Shown piece by piece: positions 1-9,493 of a DNA stretch of 64,000 bases (position 1 is the stretch's first letter; every line of letters starts with the position of its first letter). The stretch is taken from positions 434,001-498,000 of the forward strand of contig JANFAH010000010.1 in NCBI GenBank assembly GCA_024663395.1, written 5' to 3'. This DNA is from Pisolithus tinctorius (taxonomy: Eukaryota; Basidiomycota; Agaricomycetes; Boletales; Pisolithaceae). A program made the translations under genes and the position numbers. The notes under the pieces are model-generated. The model had not been told where the DNA came from. It worked only from the letters and a program-made list of their open reading frames with translations, and ran no database searches.

Positions 1-1430
1 TCGCATATCGTTTTTCAAGAAAATGATCAACCATAGGTCCAGGTACATCCTCTTTCATATCGCTGCAGCAGCCCCGCTGACCATGGCTTTCATACTCGAG
101 CAGGGCTTTCATGTCATGCGTCGTCGTCGTCTTCTTCCAGGTTCGTCTGCCCTGTGCGCTTTAGATATTAGGCTTACATAATAGCGATGTTCCTCTGACA
201 AGCCAATGACGATTACTGTCGATTGACCCAGCGGTTCTGGGGATGTCCGGGACGGAACGAAAGACAGCAGGTCCTCGCGAACCCGTGCACTTTACTCCCG
301 TTTTGGCTTCCACGAACCGTTGAATTTCGGATCAATATGTGTGGCATTGAATCTCCCTGCCCGTCTTCGCGTGATCGAAAGACATGAAGCTATTGCGTGG
401 GGCGTCGACTTTGTCCCGACGGTGACGACAGCGATATCTGACCAAACAAATGTTTTGGAACCGGGACTCATCACACCCGAATTTCAGGCCGTCGATCGCT
501 GGCCAGGATGCCACAAGATTCCGAAGCCGCCCTTGTGCGGAAACCTTCTTCCCTGCTTTCTGTTATTGCCGATTTACCGCGATCGCCTCGTGTTCTCACT
601 GCCCTGTTCATGCCATTGGTTTCCAGGTGAATTCCACCTACATTTCCCAGTTTTGCGACTCATCTTCTCGGCAGCGTTGTGAATAGCATGGAAGAGCTTA
701 CCTTGCCGTTACACTTACAAGCTGTATGGGGCCTTGATTCCAGTCAAGTTGGTTTGGTATACCTCGCCGCTTTCATACCAGCTCTGGTCTGTCAGTTAAA
801 TCTCATCTGGCTGCACACCTTCTGACTTCTTGTGGCGTCGCCCATCGCCGGTTGGCCTAGTTGACCGAGTAGAAACAGACTACATGACTGTATCGAGCTG
901 GCCGCCGTGTCACGGAACATGTAGGCGTACGCAGCTTCTTATTCTTTCTCAGCGGGTCCAGGCCACCCTCACAATTCAGTTTTCCCAAGCTCTTGAACGT
1001 TCAACGCTAGAGGCTTTGGTTAAATACGACGACCAAGGGATTCGATACACTACATGCAACGAAATCCACAAAAATCGTGACTGTCGCAGAGCGAATGTTA
1101 TTTACTTTTCTTCTTCTTCATGCTTACTTCGTCGACGTATTATGAGACAAACACTATAAATAAAACTGTGAACTGATAAGCACGAGAAAAAATCACCGCG
1201 TTGTGGACTGCCCGGAGGGCGGGTGTATTATCAACAGTGGTCAAGCACAACTTCTACCGCTGGGTAAGTATCGAACAACGCTACCGTATAACGGTTAAGT
1301 GACCCCACGAAACTCGCGTCAACTGTCAGAACAACTGAGCGCAGACATGGTAAAAGGGTACGGCAATCAAAACCATGAGGTCCAGGTCCAGGAGAGTGGG
1401 TAGGATGCTGCAGAAGCGCATCTAATAGGC
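1..1430. repeat. MFS-segment repeat, copy C1
   Basis: Inverted copy of 10926-12355 (positions sum to 12356) and mirror of 43035-44464. It contains an MFS-transporter remnant and the last ~66 codons of the F-box gene. C1, C2 and C4 differ at only one or two sites in about 1.4 kb, whereas C3 is clearly diverged. Confidence 0.9.
335..935 (+). pseudogene. MFS transporter fragment (C1)
   Basis: Parent proteins are 12-helix major facilitator membrane transporters of the vesicular-amine/multidrug type. Visible pieces in order are the central loop (ICVALNLPARL, VIERHEAIAWG), a helix start (RSPRVLTALFM), a well-kept block (LPLHLQAVWGLDSSQ, VGLVYLAAF), the SPIAGW/LVDR motif and ELAAVSRNM. The frame breaks between SPIAG and LVDR by one extra base near 857, a stop follows ELAAVSRNM, and sequence expected between these motifs is missing. 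The N-terminal third is not recognisable. It is a broken captured or duplicated gene piece. Confidence 0.75.
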
Positions 1431-1494
1431 TAGTATGATGAGTCACGAGGATGTCTAGTCGTGCAACCAGAGTAATAGCAAGAGTTGATACCAA
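1231..1494 (-). pseudogene. F-box gene tail fused to unrelated sequence
   Basis: An 87-codon ORF whose last ~66 codons equal the C-terminus of the F-box protein (LLDALLQHPTH ... VVLDHC). Its first ~21 codons come from flanking DNA. The junction at 1430/1431 is the inner edge of repeat C1, so this is a duplication by-product. I see no sign that it is a gene of its own. Confidence 0.6.
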
Positions 1495-1726
1495 ATTACA
1501 GATCGTACGATTTTTGATATGATGCGTGATGGACAGAATGGTAGATTTTGGGAACTAAGAGACCGTTACTCCTGCAAATGATGGACTGGTGGAGGTAGAT
1601 CAAGGAAGGAGCGAACTGCTGACCGCAGCCAATCCACCATCGCCACAGCTACATCACGAATAAAACTTCTCGCTGTAAGAAGAACGAGGCATCCCTCTGA
1701 TGCCAACCATAACCCAAGCGACAGCA

Positions 1727-3425
1727 CTATATATGCCACATTTCGTACCTAAATAGTGTTAGTGTTTGGGTTTGTGTGAATGGGAAATCAACCACGCGTA
1801 CAAAATTGATGATGCCCTCACAAATCTCTCCCCACGGGGTATGCAGCCACATTAACCGTACGGCGGCAAAAGCGGCAGCGGCCCATAGTATGGTGAACAC
1901 TACTGCTAACGCTACGCGCCCATAATCACTCAAATCCATAGAGAAACGTACGACCTCCAAAAGAGTAAGTCGAGTGAACCCAAACACAACTTACAACGGT
2001 AAGAAAACATAACTAACCATCAACCGATACCAGAATTCTTCAAGGAAATCGTCATCCGAAGAAGGGCCTGTGAAGTCCAGATTAATGTAAATCCAACACG
2101 AGTCAGGAAGGTACGAACCGATGTCTGCCTTCCAAATTTTAATATAGGTGCCCTGCCCTTTCAACGCAGATCCGACTGCAATATAGTTCCATGCACCCCG
2201 TTGATAAGTCTGTAGGGATGCCGGCTACCACATCACAGACAAGAAATAGGATATCTCATTATGCCTACCGCTACAGCTTGCATAACGTCACCTAAACCGG
2301 CGTGGTCAACACTTGAACCGAGTAATCTCACTCGAGCACTTACCACCATGTGGGAGAACCTGATACAGATCCTTCGAATCCATGTTCCATACACGGACAT
2401 TTCCGGTGATCGTACCCGAGACCACAGCTCGCCCTCCATGCAGAAATGAAATTGACGAAGGGCATTGTACATCGCACTCTGCCTCATGGTCCCATTTCCA
2501 GATGGCCTTCTTGCTACCTAATTTGTAAAGACAAAGACCATCTTGCAGAGAGTTTACAACAAGGACATTCATGTCATGGTGAATGGCGGAGCTCGCACTG
2601 TTGTGACATTGAGATATACGAATGAGCACGCCCCGTGCACCTGAAAAACTCACATTTGAGAAATTGAGGGGGGCTTGACGTGCCATGTAATGGTCTTGTC
2701 AACGATATTCCACGCCCTGAAAGCCTCGGCATGATCTGAAACGACTATCTCCGCACGGTACTTACACTATACCATGGTTGAGGTAGGACACGATAAGCTT
2801 GTGGCCACCACGAATAAAGTGAAGGGCACGCGGTCGGATACGTGAGTCATTCTCAGTGTATTTGGCCTCGACTTTAGGCGGGGGAGGTAACCTAGTTGCA
2901 GCAGTATATTCATCTGCAGATTTTAACTGGACTGAGAGGCGTAGGATTCTTGGTAGTCACCCACCTTGATTATCACCAGCGGTGATATTAACTTGGTTGC
3001 CGACACCTATTGCCCAGAGATTCGCGCTTGCGTCAATGTCCATACAGAAAACAGGAGCTTTGACACCCAGACGGATAACCTTCTTTTCAAATCCACTCTG
3101 AGGAATTTATCACCGTTGGTTGATTATGATGACTCCGAAAGAGGTTACTGTTACTTACGGGTCTGAAATCACTCATGGATAGCACCGAGCCATCTTCGCA
3201 GCCGCATATCAAGGTCTCTTCTCGAGTGGGATGCCAATGGAGGATATTGATGGCGCTATCGAATACAACGCGAAAGAGAAAAGAGCCTTTGTGCACGCTC
3301 CATATACAGACGGAGTGGTCTGAAGAACCACTCGCGAGATATTTCCCACAGGGAGAAAAGGCAACGGTGTTCATGGAATCGCCATGTTCACCGACTAGGG
3401 TCTTGTGCTCGACATATGCTGGCAT
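1727..3425 (-). CDS. WD40-repeat protein with C-terminal membrane segment
   Basis: Likely a beta-propeller scaffold; no specific partner can be inferred. The start MPAYVEHKTLVGEHG matches the usual N-terminus of an agaricomycete WD40 family. Visible blades include VAFSPCGKYLASGSSD..VCIW (first), VFDSAINILHWHP..TLICGCEDGSV, LHFIRGGHKLIVSYLNHGIV and FLHGGRAVVSGT..GNVRVWN, then YQRGAWNYIAVGSA and GTYIKIWKAD. The first exon ends after FRP at a GTAAGT donor, followed by an exon starting SGFEKKV, and at least four more introns follow. Downstream on the same strand is a hydrophobic segment (VALAVVFTILWAAAAFAAV, ~1930-1870) and a stop at 1727, fitting the C-terminal helix seen in this family. This arm's reading looks intact; later exon edges are uncertain. 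Confidence 0.75.
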
Positions 3426-3643
3426 TGTAGTGGTTTTCCAAAGAACAAAGCCCACGGCAGGCCTGGGAGTTCCATGACACGTCACGTGTTGATTTGCACA
3501 TCCCTGCCATGCTTTTCCCAATCACGGGTGGATTTTTCGTACCCTACCGCGTTTTCACTACGAAAAGTTAAATCACTAAAATTCAAACTGTAAATCACTT
3601 TTGCTGAGTGTCGGAACAGCTGAAGCACAGTGTCTGTCATGGA

Positions 3644-3672
3644 ACTTCAGTGTCATATTGTGACGCTGAAGT
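3644..3672. repeat. 29-nt hairpin
   Basis: ACTTCAG at the left pairs with CTGAAGT at the right, and the inner GTCA pairs with TGAC, leaving one T-G pair and a tiny loop. The mirror copy is at about 40789-40817. It lies between the WD40 gene start and the proline-rich ORF. Confidence 0.5.
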
Positions 3673-3787
3673 GTCCATTTGGCTTACTAAAAAGTGTTAA
3701 GGTCATTGAAATAAAGGTCTCCTCGTCATTGAAAATGGTGTCTATTTCATTCAATATAAATGACAGCTTCAAGTGGAGTGACGTGCG

Positions 3788-4333
3788 CTAGAAATGGTGG
3801 TAATGCATGTGGAATAAATACCCTATGCGTGAGATGTGACTGAACTTGCGCCGCAGTAACGAGGTAGGAAATAGGAGGGAGCTTACCTGTAGTGTGCAGA
3901 TCTGCCGCGGGAGAAGAGGTTTTTCAAGCGTGGTGAACCCCTCGTCGTCCAGCATAAAATCCGCTGTGGTGTCAAGCACAGGGTAGGCTTCCACAAGGGA
4001 ATTCGTCTCGAGCTCTACTAGGGGTGTCAAGGGGAGCGGAAGAGGGTTGGTATGTGGCAGGGATGCGAACCTGTTGGCGGCTCCGGGTGGTTGTTGCGGG
4101 CAACGGGCGGGAGAGTCCAGTGGTGGATCTTTGGCCTGCGAAGATGTCAAGGAAGCGGACGGCGCAGTATAGAAGGGCAGAGGTGGCGATAACGGAGGGG
4201 AATCAAATGGATAATCTCGCAGAGGGCGACGGAACAAAGGACTTGCAGGGGCAGTCAAATTTATATGGTTCGGAGGCACAATGGGCCTAGCAGAGAATGA
4301 GGAGGAACGACTTGAGAGCTCCGAGGTTGACAC
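3788..4333 (-). CDS. Proline/serine-rich hypothetical protein
   Basis: Unrecognised 181-codon ORF. The N-terminal ~100 residues are rich in Pro and Ser (SPLFRRPLRDYPFDSPPLSPP), followed by an acidic patch (TTADFMLDDEGFTTLEKPLL). A GTAAGC donor after TLQ (~3885) suggests the last ~34 codons are intronic and that more exons follow. It lies upstream of the WD40 gene on the same strand. One residue differs between the arms (K/E), which suggests constraint or recency but proves neither. Confidence 0.45.
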   Translation of the reverse strand: MSTSELSSRSSSFSARPIVPPNHINLTAPASPLFRRPLRDYPFDSPPLSPPLPFYTAPSASLTSSQAKDPPLDSPARCPQQPPGAANRFASLPHTNPLPLPLTPLVELETNSLVEAYPVLDTTADFMLDDEGFTTLEKPLLPRQICTLQVSSLLFPTSLLRRKFSHISRIGYLFHMHYHHF

Positions 4334-4339
4334 CTACGT

Positions 4340-5630
4340 TGACAAGCGGGAGCGTTGGATATCGACGAGAGACGCTGCTTGACCCGTGAATATCATTCAA
4401 GCGAGCGGGAGAATAACAACACGGAACACAAACTTTGGCAGAGGCCCGCTTTAAAGGCCTCAGGCGTTCCCCGATGAAGAAGTACGAGTATGAATGACAA
4501 GAGGAGGATAGACTGCAAACGAATCAGTGATTTCGATAATGCAAGCAGTCTGTTTAGAATACCCGCCAGTAGTAGCACCAGCAGTTAGCGCAGCAAGTCT
4601 TCACCGGTCAACGTGACACGAGTTTGATGTTATGCTTGGGGGTGAGGACTGACGAGAAATCATCACTATTAGCTTTGAAAAGTAGGCTTGTGCGAGTTCC
4701 AGACAGACGGAAAACACCAGATGCGCGAGTAAAAAAAATTGTGATCAAAAGGGGAAGGAAGCACACACAATGCCCGTTCCGAGGACAGGAAGTTGGACGA
4801 CCCGAGGCAAGAGCGAGACCCAAAATTGAGGGAAAAACATGATTCCAAAAGCGGGCAAGCCAGACGACGCCAACAGGGAAATCACAGCACGTTTTCGTGT
4901 GTCGTTTTCGTGCGTTTTCGATGCCGTTTTCGATTTGTTTTCGTTGACCGAGTAATTAGGCCGAAAACAGCAGCTTGCTTTGATATCCCGCGTTTTGGCT
5001 TCGTTTTGGCGGTTTCCGAGGTTTGAATAAGTGTAAATAAATGGAAATGATGGCTGGCAGGCTGAGTCAACAGTGGCGCCTGTGAAAACGTCCAAGTGCC
5101 ATTTTCATATCGTTTTCGAGTAATAGTTGCAGTGTTCATCGCAGTCATCTTCATCTTCGAGGGCTTCTAAGTGCCAAAGGGCATTTTCGTCGTCCATAGT
5201 TTATCGCTGACTTAGTATACACGATATCTACTGCAAACTTAGTCTATGCACGTGACCTGACCTACTCCCATTCTCTACGAAGTGCACCAGACGTTGCAGA
5301 GCACGAATGCGCGACTGAACCTGACATGTTTTTTGCCTCCGACATGAAACTCCGATGTGTGACTGCGTGAACAAGGTAAGGAGCGCGTCGTGCCCTACAA
5401 CGTAGGGAACGAGACTGGCACGTAGGAGCCTGACAAACGACGATGAGTGTGAGGGAATTAACGTTGTCCTGGGTTTGAATTTCGGATATTGCCTCGGAAT
5501 ACACCGACACTCAGGCCCAGCTGCTGTACACAGCAGATCGATACGCAGTTACTTTCAGGATCGTCTTACTTAGCCATTATGGACCGTGCTCAATAGTTCC
5601 CGGTAAATTTGGTACAGAAAGTAAGCTAGG
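4340..5630. other. Gene-poor stretch
   Basis: Between two minus-strand ORFs. Short overlapping ORFs are present on both strands, but none has family features or splice-supported continuity. The notable content is the GTTTTCG motif cluster at 4891-4943. The mirror stretch is 38825-40125. Confidence 0.5.
4891..4943 (+). promoter_or_regulatory. Cluster of five GTTTTCG motifs at about one helical turn
   Basis: GTTTTCG begins at 4891, 4904, 4914, 4926 and 4937, that is, at spacings of 13, 10, 12 and 11 bp; a sixth lies at about 5111. Such phasing would place the sites on one face of the helix, as in arrays bound by a transposase or transcription factor. The binding role is inference. The mirror array is 39515-39567. 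Confidence 0.4.
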
Positions 5631-5634
5631 CGAA

Positions 5635-6624
5635 TTACATATCAGGCTTCATAATCGTCAGGGCTTCTTGCTTCCTCTTCGCCCTCCCCCTGTCAGTGAC
5701 CATCGTCTTTCTGAGAACCCAGGACGGTTCTCCATTGTCCAACAACTTGAGGCGATAATCTGACAGTGTGGGATGGTGGGTATCCACCGCCGCTTTGATC
5801 CACCCCGTTTCAGACCTGATCCAGACCTGGAATGCGCCCTCGGTTTGATTGTGGTGAACGTATAGGTCTGCGATTCTCCAAGGATGTTCATAGGCCTCCG
5901 GGACGTCAGGAGGTGAGTCCAACGGTCCCTCTGAAAAGGACCTGTAGAAGGTTACATACTCCTTTTGCTTCCTGATGGCCTTCTGCGTGCGCTTTAATGG
6001 CCAGTTCACGACTGCAGCAGTAGTGGCGGTGGCCGGAATTGGTATCTGAGAATAAGGGTGGTTCGGAAATAACTGAAGGGTTATTGGAATGGCTGAAGCT
6101 ATATTGTCAGACCTAGTTTGGGTTTTGCCAGGTGAAAACGATGAGGTTGCTGGCTTATGAAGGAAGATGGATGGAGCGACTGCAGGGCCGTGTGGCTGCT
6201 GAGCCGGATGGGTGGGAGTAGGCAAATGAGTGGCTGTTGGATTATAATAAGTGTCCCTCGCTGAAGGACAGACCCTAGAAAGCCCTCTCTCCCCCTCCGG
6301 CGGCTGTATATGGTCGATGCCAGCAGGCGGAGCTGACGGTGAAACCAGATTTATTGGTTGGCTTGATCGGGAACTCGGGGGATGGATTTCGGCTCTCGAA
6401 TTATCGAAGGCCATGGACTCGGAAGGCTTCTCTGAAGAAGTCACGGCAGGAGGGTCCTGGCTCAACGTGGTAGGGGCAACATGTTCGACAGCGACGACAG
6501 GAGTGGGGGTGTGGGCAGGATGGCACACACGTTTTGGTTTTGTTGAATGGGCTTTAGCAGGATCCAGCCTGCTGGACTGATGTCGGAGACTAACCGGAAG
6601 TTGATTCTTGAGTTCTGCATCCAT
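5635..6624 (-). CDS. Hypothetical protein, 329 residues
   Basis: Unrecognised. The first ~200 residues are low-complexity and rich in Pro, Ser and Thr. The last ~120 look folded and begin with a basic stretch (LKRTQKAIRKQKEYV), then SFSEGPLDSPPDVPEAYEHPWRIAD, FQVWIRSETGWI and a basic tail (RGRAKRKQEAL). A CTGCAG acceptor lies just before the ATG (MDAELKNQ), so upstream exons near 6830-7170 may belong to the same gene. This arm's frame is intact; the arm 2 copy is broken. Confidence 0.5.
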   Translation of the reverse strand: MDAELKNQLPVSLRHQSSRLDPAKAHSTKPKRVCHPAHTPTPVVAVEHVAPTTLSQDPPAVTSSEKPSESMAFDNSRAEIHPPSSRSSQPINLVSPSAPPAGIDHIQPPEGERGLSRVCPSARDTYYNPTATHLPTPTHPAQQPHGPAVAPSIFLHKPATSSFSPGKTQTRSDNIASAIPITLQLFPNHPYSQIPIPATATTAAVVNWPLKRTQKAIRKQKEYVTFYRSFSEGPLDSPPDVPEAYEHPWRIADLYVHHNQTEGAFQVWIRSETGWIKAAVDTHHPTLSDYRLKLLDNGEPSWVLRKTMVTDRGRAKRKQEALTIMKPDM

Positions 6625-6916
6625 CGCACTGCAGTTGTGTGAACAAATCAGACCTGCGTCGGGAAGAAAGTCTCACCGAGTATTTGAATGTTTGTCAACT
6701 AGATACTTAGACGAATCAGATCGACCTAAGCGACGGTGGGCAACAGAAGTGATATAGCTGCGGCGACGAGGGTTAGTATGAGAAAACCCGAACACGAAAC
6801 TTGCCACTTGCCTTGCTACGCTTGGGGGGTTGAGGTGCAGTTTGGAACGCTGCCGACGAACGGGGAACAGTTGGCGAAAGATAGGGACGTCCTATCAAGA
6901 TGTTAAGGATGAGTTA

Positions 6917-7255
6917 CTAACGGGTAGCATCTAGCCTTACATCGCGCTCGAGAGTGACGCCAGGCCGAGGAGGAATATCTACAAAGAATGTGACGGGCTT
7001 CTCTGGCACTATCATACCTTTACCAGAAAGGAGGCCACGAGGGTATTGAATAATCACAAGCAACGAACGGCGATAGGTAAGGGCGACTAACAAGGAGAGG
7101 CTCCCACTCGAGTTGGAGGCATGGACTTTTTGAACCTGCCGTCGCCTAAACCTGGAGTGGCGAATGAGCATGATGGGGTCACACCATTGATATGGGAGGG
7201 ATAAAGCATATTGACAGAAAGAAGATAGAAGGAAGAGTACTGCCCGTAGTGACCA
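6917..7255 (-). CDS. Possible upstream exon(s) of a hypothetical gene
   Basis: An open frame with RFRRRQVQKVHASNSSG and FFVDIPPRPGVTLERD ends at a GTAAGG donor. A TAG acceptor about 45 bases later precedes a frame containing RPYLSPTVPRSS and PKRSK. The spacing and strand fit exons upstream of the 329-residue ORF, but I could not join the phases cleanly. Function unknown. Confidence 0.3.
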   Translation of the reverse strand, partial: WSLRAVLFLLSSFCQYALSLPYQWCDPIMLIRHSRFRRRQVQKVHASNSSGSLSLLVALTYRRSLLVIIQYPRGLLSGKGMIVPEKPVTFFVDIPPRPGVTLERDVRLDATR

Positions 7256-7259
7256 TTTT

Positions 7260-8010
7260 CTTTCACGATTCTTTCACTGGGGATCCCTTCATAAGTACAT
7301 TATTAGTGCCGCAATAACTTTACCCCGGGCCGGCGGGATAGCGACCAAACATCCCCGCTTCGCTCTAGTTTGTCGTAAACCTCGTCTCCGTCCATGAATT
7401 GGAGTGGTTCTGTGTATTGAAAAAATCAGCCGTAATTCGACGTTTTCGCGGATCTTGTACTGTTCACTGTGATATTAAAGGCAATGTTCTGCCGGTCAAT
7501 GAATGTTCACATGCACACTAGTTACTGAATGTTTTGCAGTGCTCGAAGTCCATCTCACACGTAGATTATCTCAGGTTCATGCACACGTGACTGGCCGACA
7601 AAAAGCACAGCCTCAGCAGTTGCTACGCAAAGAGAATGACTCAAGAAACCGCTGAAAGTTACGTTCAAGTCAACTTCAGTGAAGTTCGCTGACCAGCAGA
7701 ACACTGATTAAAGGTGTCTCTTCGTCCTTACGTGTTCTGCCGGTTCACTGTGTGAGTAATCTCGCCAGCTGCTCCTTGCTGTGTTCTAGCTCAGCAGGGG
7801 TGATAAAGAGCTTTTGTTGGACTTTGTATCAAGGATGTCGTTTGTCGTTATGACCTCCTTTGTTGGGTTGGTGCACTGAAAATTGTGGTCGTATTCCAGG
7901 TCAAATGAAGCTTCAGCAGTGCGATGACGATGCTTAAAGGCAGAATGCGACTCGCATGCAACCTCCCCAGCTGCTCACTCTTATATTCCGACTGTAAGAA
8001 GCCTTAACAG
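7260..8010. other. Intergenic stretch between divergent genes
   Basis: No supported gene. It separates a minus-strand hypothetical gene from the plus-strand RING gene, so it should hold both promoters. I see no clear TATA element. The mirror is 36445-37195. Confidence 0.5.
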
Positions 8011-8014
8011 CTAC

Positions 8015-8705
8015 ATGAATAAAGCACGACCCCCCAACCCTGACAGGATGGATGATGATGAAGGCTTCGTTGTTATTTCTCACGATGCCCTTGAGCCTGC
8101 AGAACCTGGAACAAAGACGATTTCCATCATCGGACCGCTGGTTCATCTCCCATTTTATTATGATTTACAACTCAGGTCCGCTTGCACATGCGAGGTTCAG
8201 ATGGATCACAACACGGCGTTGCGCAGGGAGCTCGCTACTACTAGAAACAATTTTTGGGAGGCTATCCAGAAGGTAATGGATGTATTCTGCCGATCGGGTA
8301 TGAAGCCACTGATGGATTGTTTTAAGATATTTGCTACGGCTGAACGTGACTTGTCCTGTGCCATATGCCTTGGCCTGCTTTGCCAGCCACTCACGTGAGT
8401 CATTGTCGACCCGTGGACCAGTCGCACTAACGCAACGCTATAACCATAGGCTACCTGACTGCGGACACACCTACTGTTGTTCATGCCTGGAGAGTTTCTT
8501 CGCAAAGCAGGTGGAAAGACGTCCATTTTCACAGCGCACTTGTCCCACATGCCGCAACCATGTCACAAGTGCGCCCGTACCAGCCTTTACTCTGCATGGA
8601 CTGTTGGATGGGATGAGTGCTGTTGCTCGGGAAACGCGAGGGGTGCTTGCAGCAAGTCGAGTCCAATTGGTGCCTGTGTTGGATTCATTCATCGGTGATA
8701 CTTGA
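8015..8705 (+). CDS. RING-finger (C3HC4) protein, likely E3 ubiquitin ligase
   Basis: Two exons, 8015-8394 and 8450-8705, joined by a 55-bp GTGAGT...CATAG intron inside the RING domain, encoding 211 residues. The zinc ligands follow the classic pattern: C115-X2-C118 (CAIC), then C131-X-H133-X2-C136-X2-C139 (CGHTYCCSC), then C158-X2-C161 (CPTC). RING proteins of this form bring an E2 enzyme to substrates for ubiquitin transfer. The N-terminal ~110 residues are acidic then helical, with no other domain I recognise. The start at MNKARPPNP is the first in-frame Met; MDDDEGF twelve residues later is an alternative. Both arm copies keep every ligand. Confidence 0.85.
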
Positions 8706-9079
8706 AGAGGATACGAAGGGATGCTTGCTGGGAACGCCTACTATCAATCTTGTGTATTGCAGATAGTATATGAATGAGTTGGTTATCCGTGAACATCTTA
8801 CTCGATGGGTATTGTATGGATGAAAACTAGGTATGAATGCGCATTAGGACCACCCCCCGCAGAATACCTCCATACAATTCTCTTCCCCTTGCGCCTTCAC
8901 CGCTTCCTAGCAACCCGTTACCAACCTCGTCTGACCGCAAATTACCCGAACGGTCCTTAGAGCTAACCTCGTAGCAGAAACATGAATTCCGACCGTCAAA
9001 CGTCTGTGGGTTCGGGATGTGTAGTAGAGGGTCGAGCTTGAGAGGGAGCCAGTTGAGGTGCAATACGGCCGCGGAAGAC

Positions 9080-9415
9080 CTAGAGGCAACTGGTGCGGTA
9101 TCTGCGTAGGTTGCTTGTTGCTTTCGAATGCTCTCTGATCTCTTCGGTGTGGTCTCGCGATTGCACCTCAGCGAAGTCGCAAGCTAGGTTTATGCCGAGC
9201 CCGGACGGCATTCTCCGAGTTACCATAACCTTGGCCTCCGGTCTGGCAATGCGCGTAAATGCTAGCATAACAAAGCATGGGTGAGTTCCCGTGATTTGTG
9301 GCAGGCGTCGGGATAATTCTCCGCCCCGCCACTCCTCCTTTGTTTTGAGATGGTTAAAAGAGAGGAAACTACAGGATATTGACGCGTTGGTCTCTGGTAA
9401 TTTACCGGTAACCAA
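9080..9415 (-). CDS. Short ORF upstream of and divergent from the F-box gene
   Basis: A 111-codon open frame (MVTGKLPET ... RYRTSCL) kept open in both arms with three substitutions. No domain is recognised. Its start overlaps the hairpin at 9380-9422. It may be a shadow of regulatory DNA. Confidence 0.25.
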   Translation of the reverse strand: MVTGKLPETNASISCSFLSFNHLKTKEEWRGGELSRRLPQITGTHPCFVMLAFTRIARPEAKVMVTRRMPSGLGINLACDFAEVQSRDHTEEIREHSKATSNLRRYRTSCL

Positions 9416-9422
9416 CGCGTCA
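9380..9422. repeat. 43-nt cruciform-capable inverted repeat upstream of the F-box gene
   Basis: TGACGCGTTGGT at the left pairs perfectly with ACCAACGCGTCA at the right (12 bp). An inner GGTAA/TTACC stem is flanked by a three-base mismatch, and the loop is one base. It lies 72 bases before the F-box ORF. The mirror is 35033-35075. Confidence 0.75.
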
Positions 9423-9493
9423 GTATGATAATCCCGTCCTTATTCCTGTTTGCGGCAACCGCGATTCCTGGTTAGTGTGGAATTCTGATATTC

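Noticed and set aside
320..682. 120-codon ORF and opposite-strand 60-codon ORFs in the MFS segment as separate genes
   Set aside because: The transporter signal is spread over several frames of the plus strand; these ORFs are frames through a pseudogene, and their exact repetition in C1, C2 and C4 only reflects copying.
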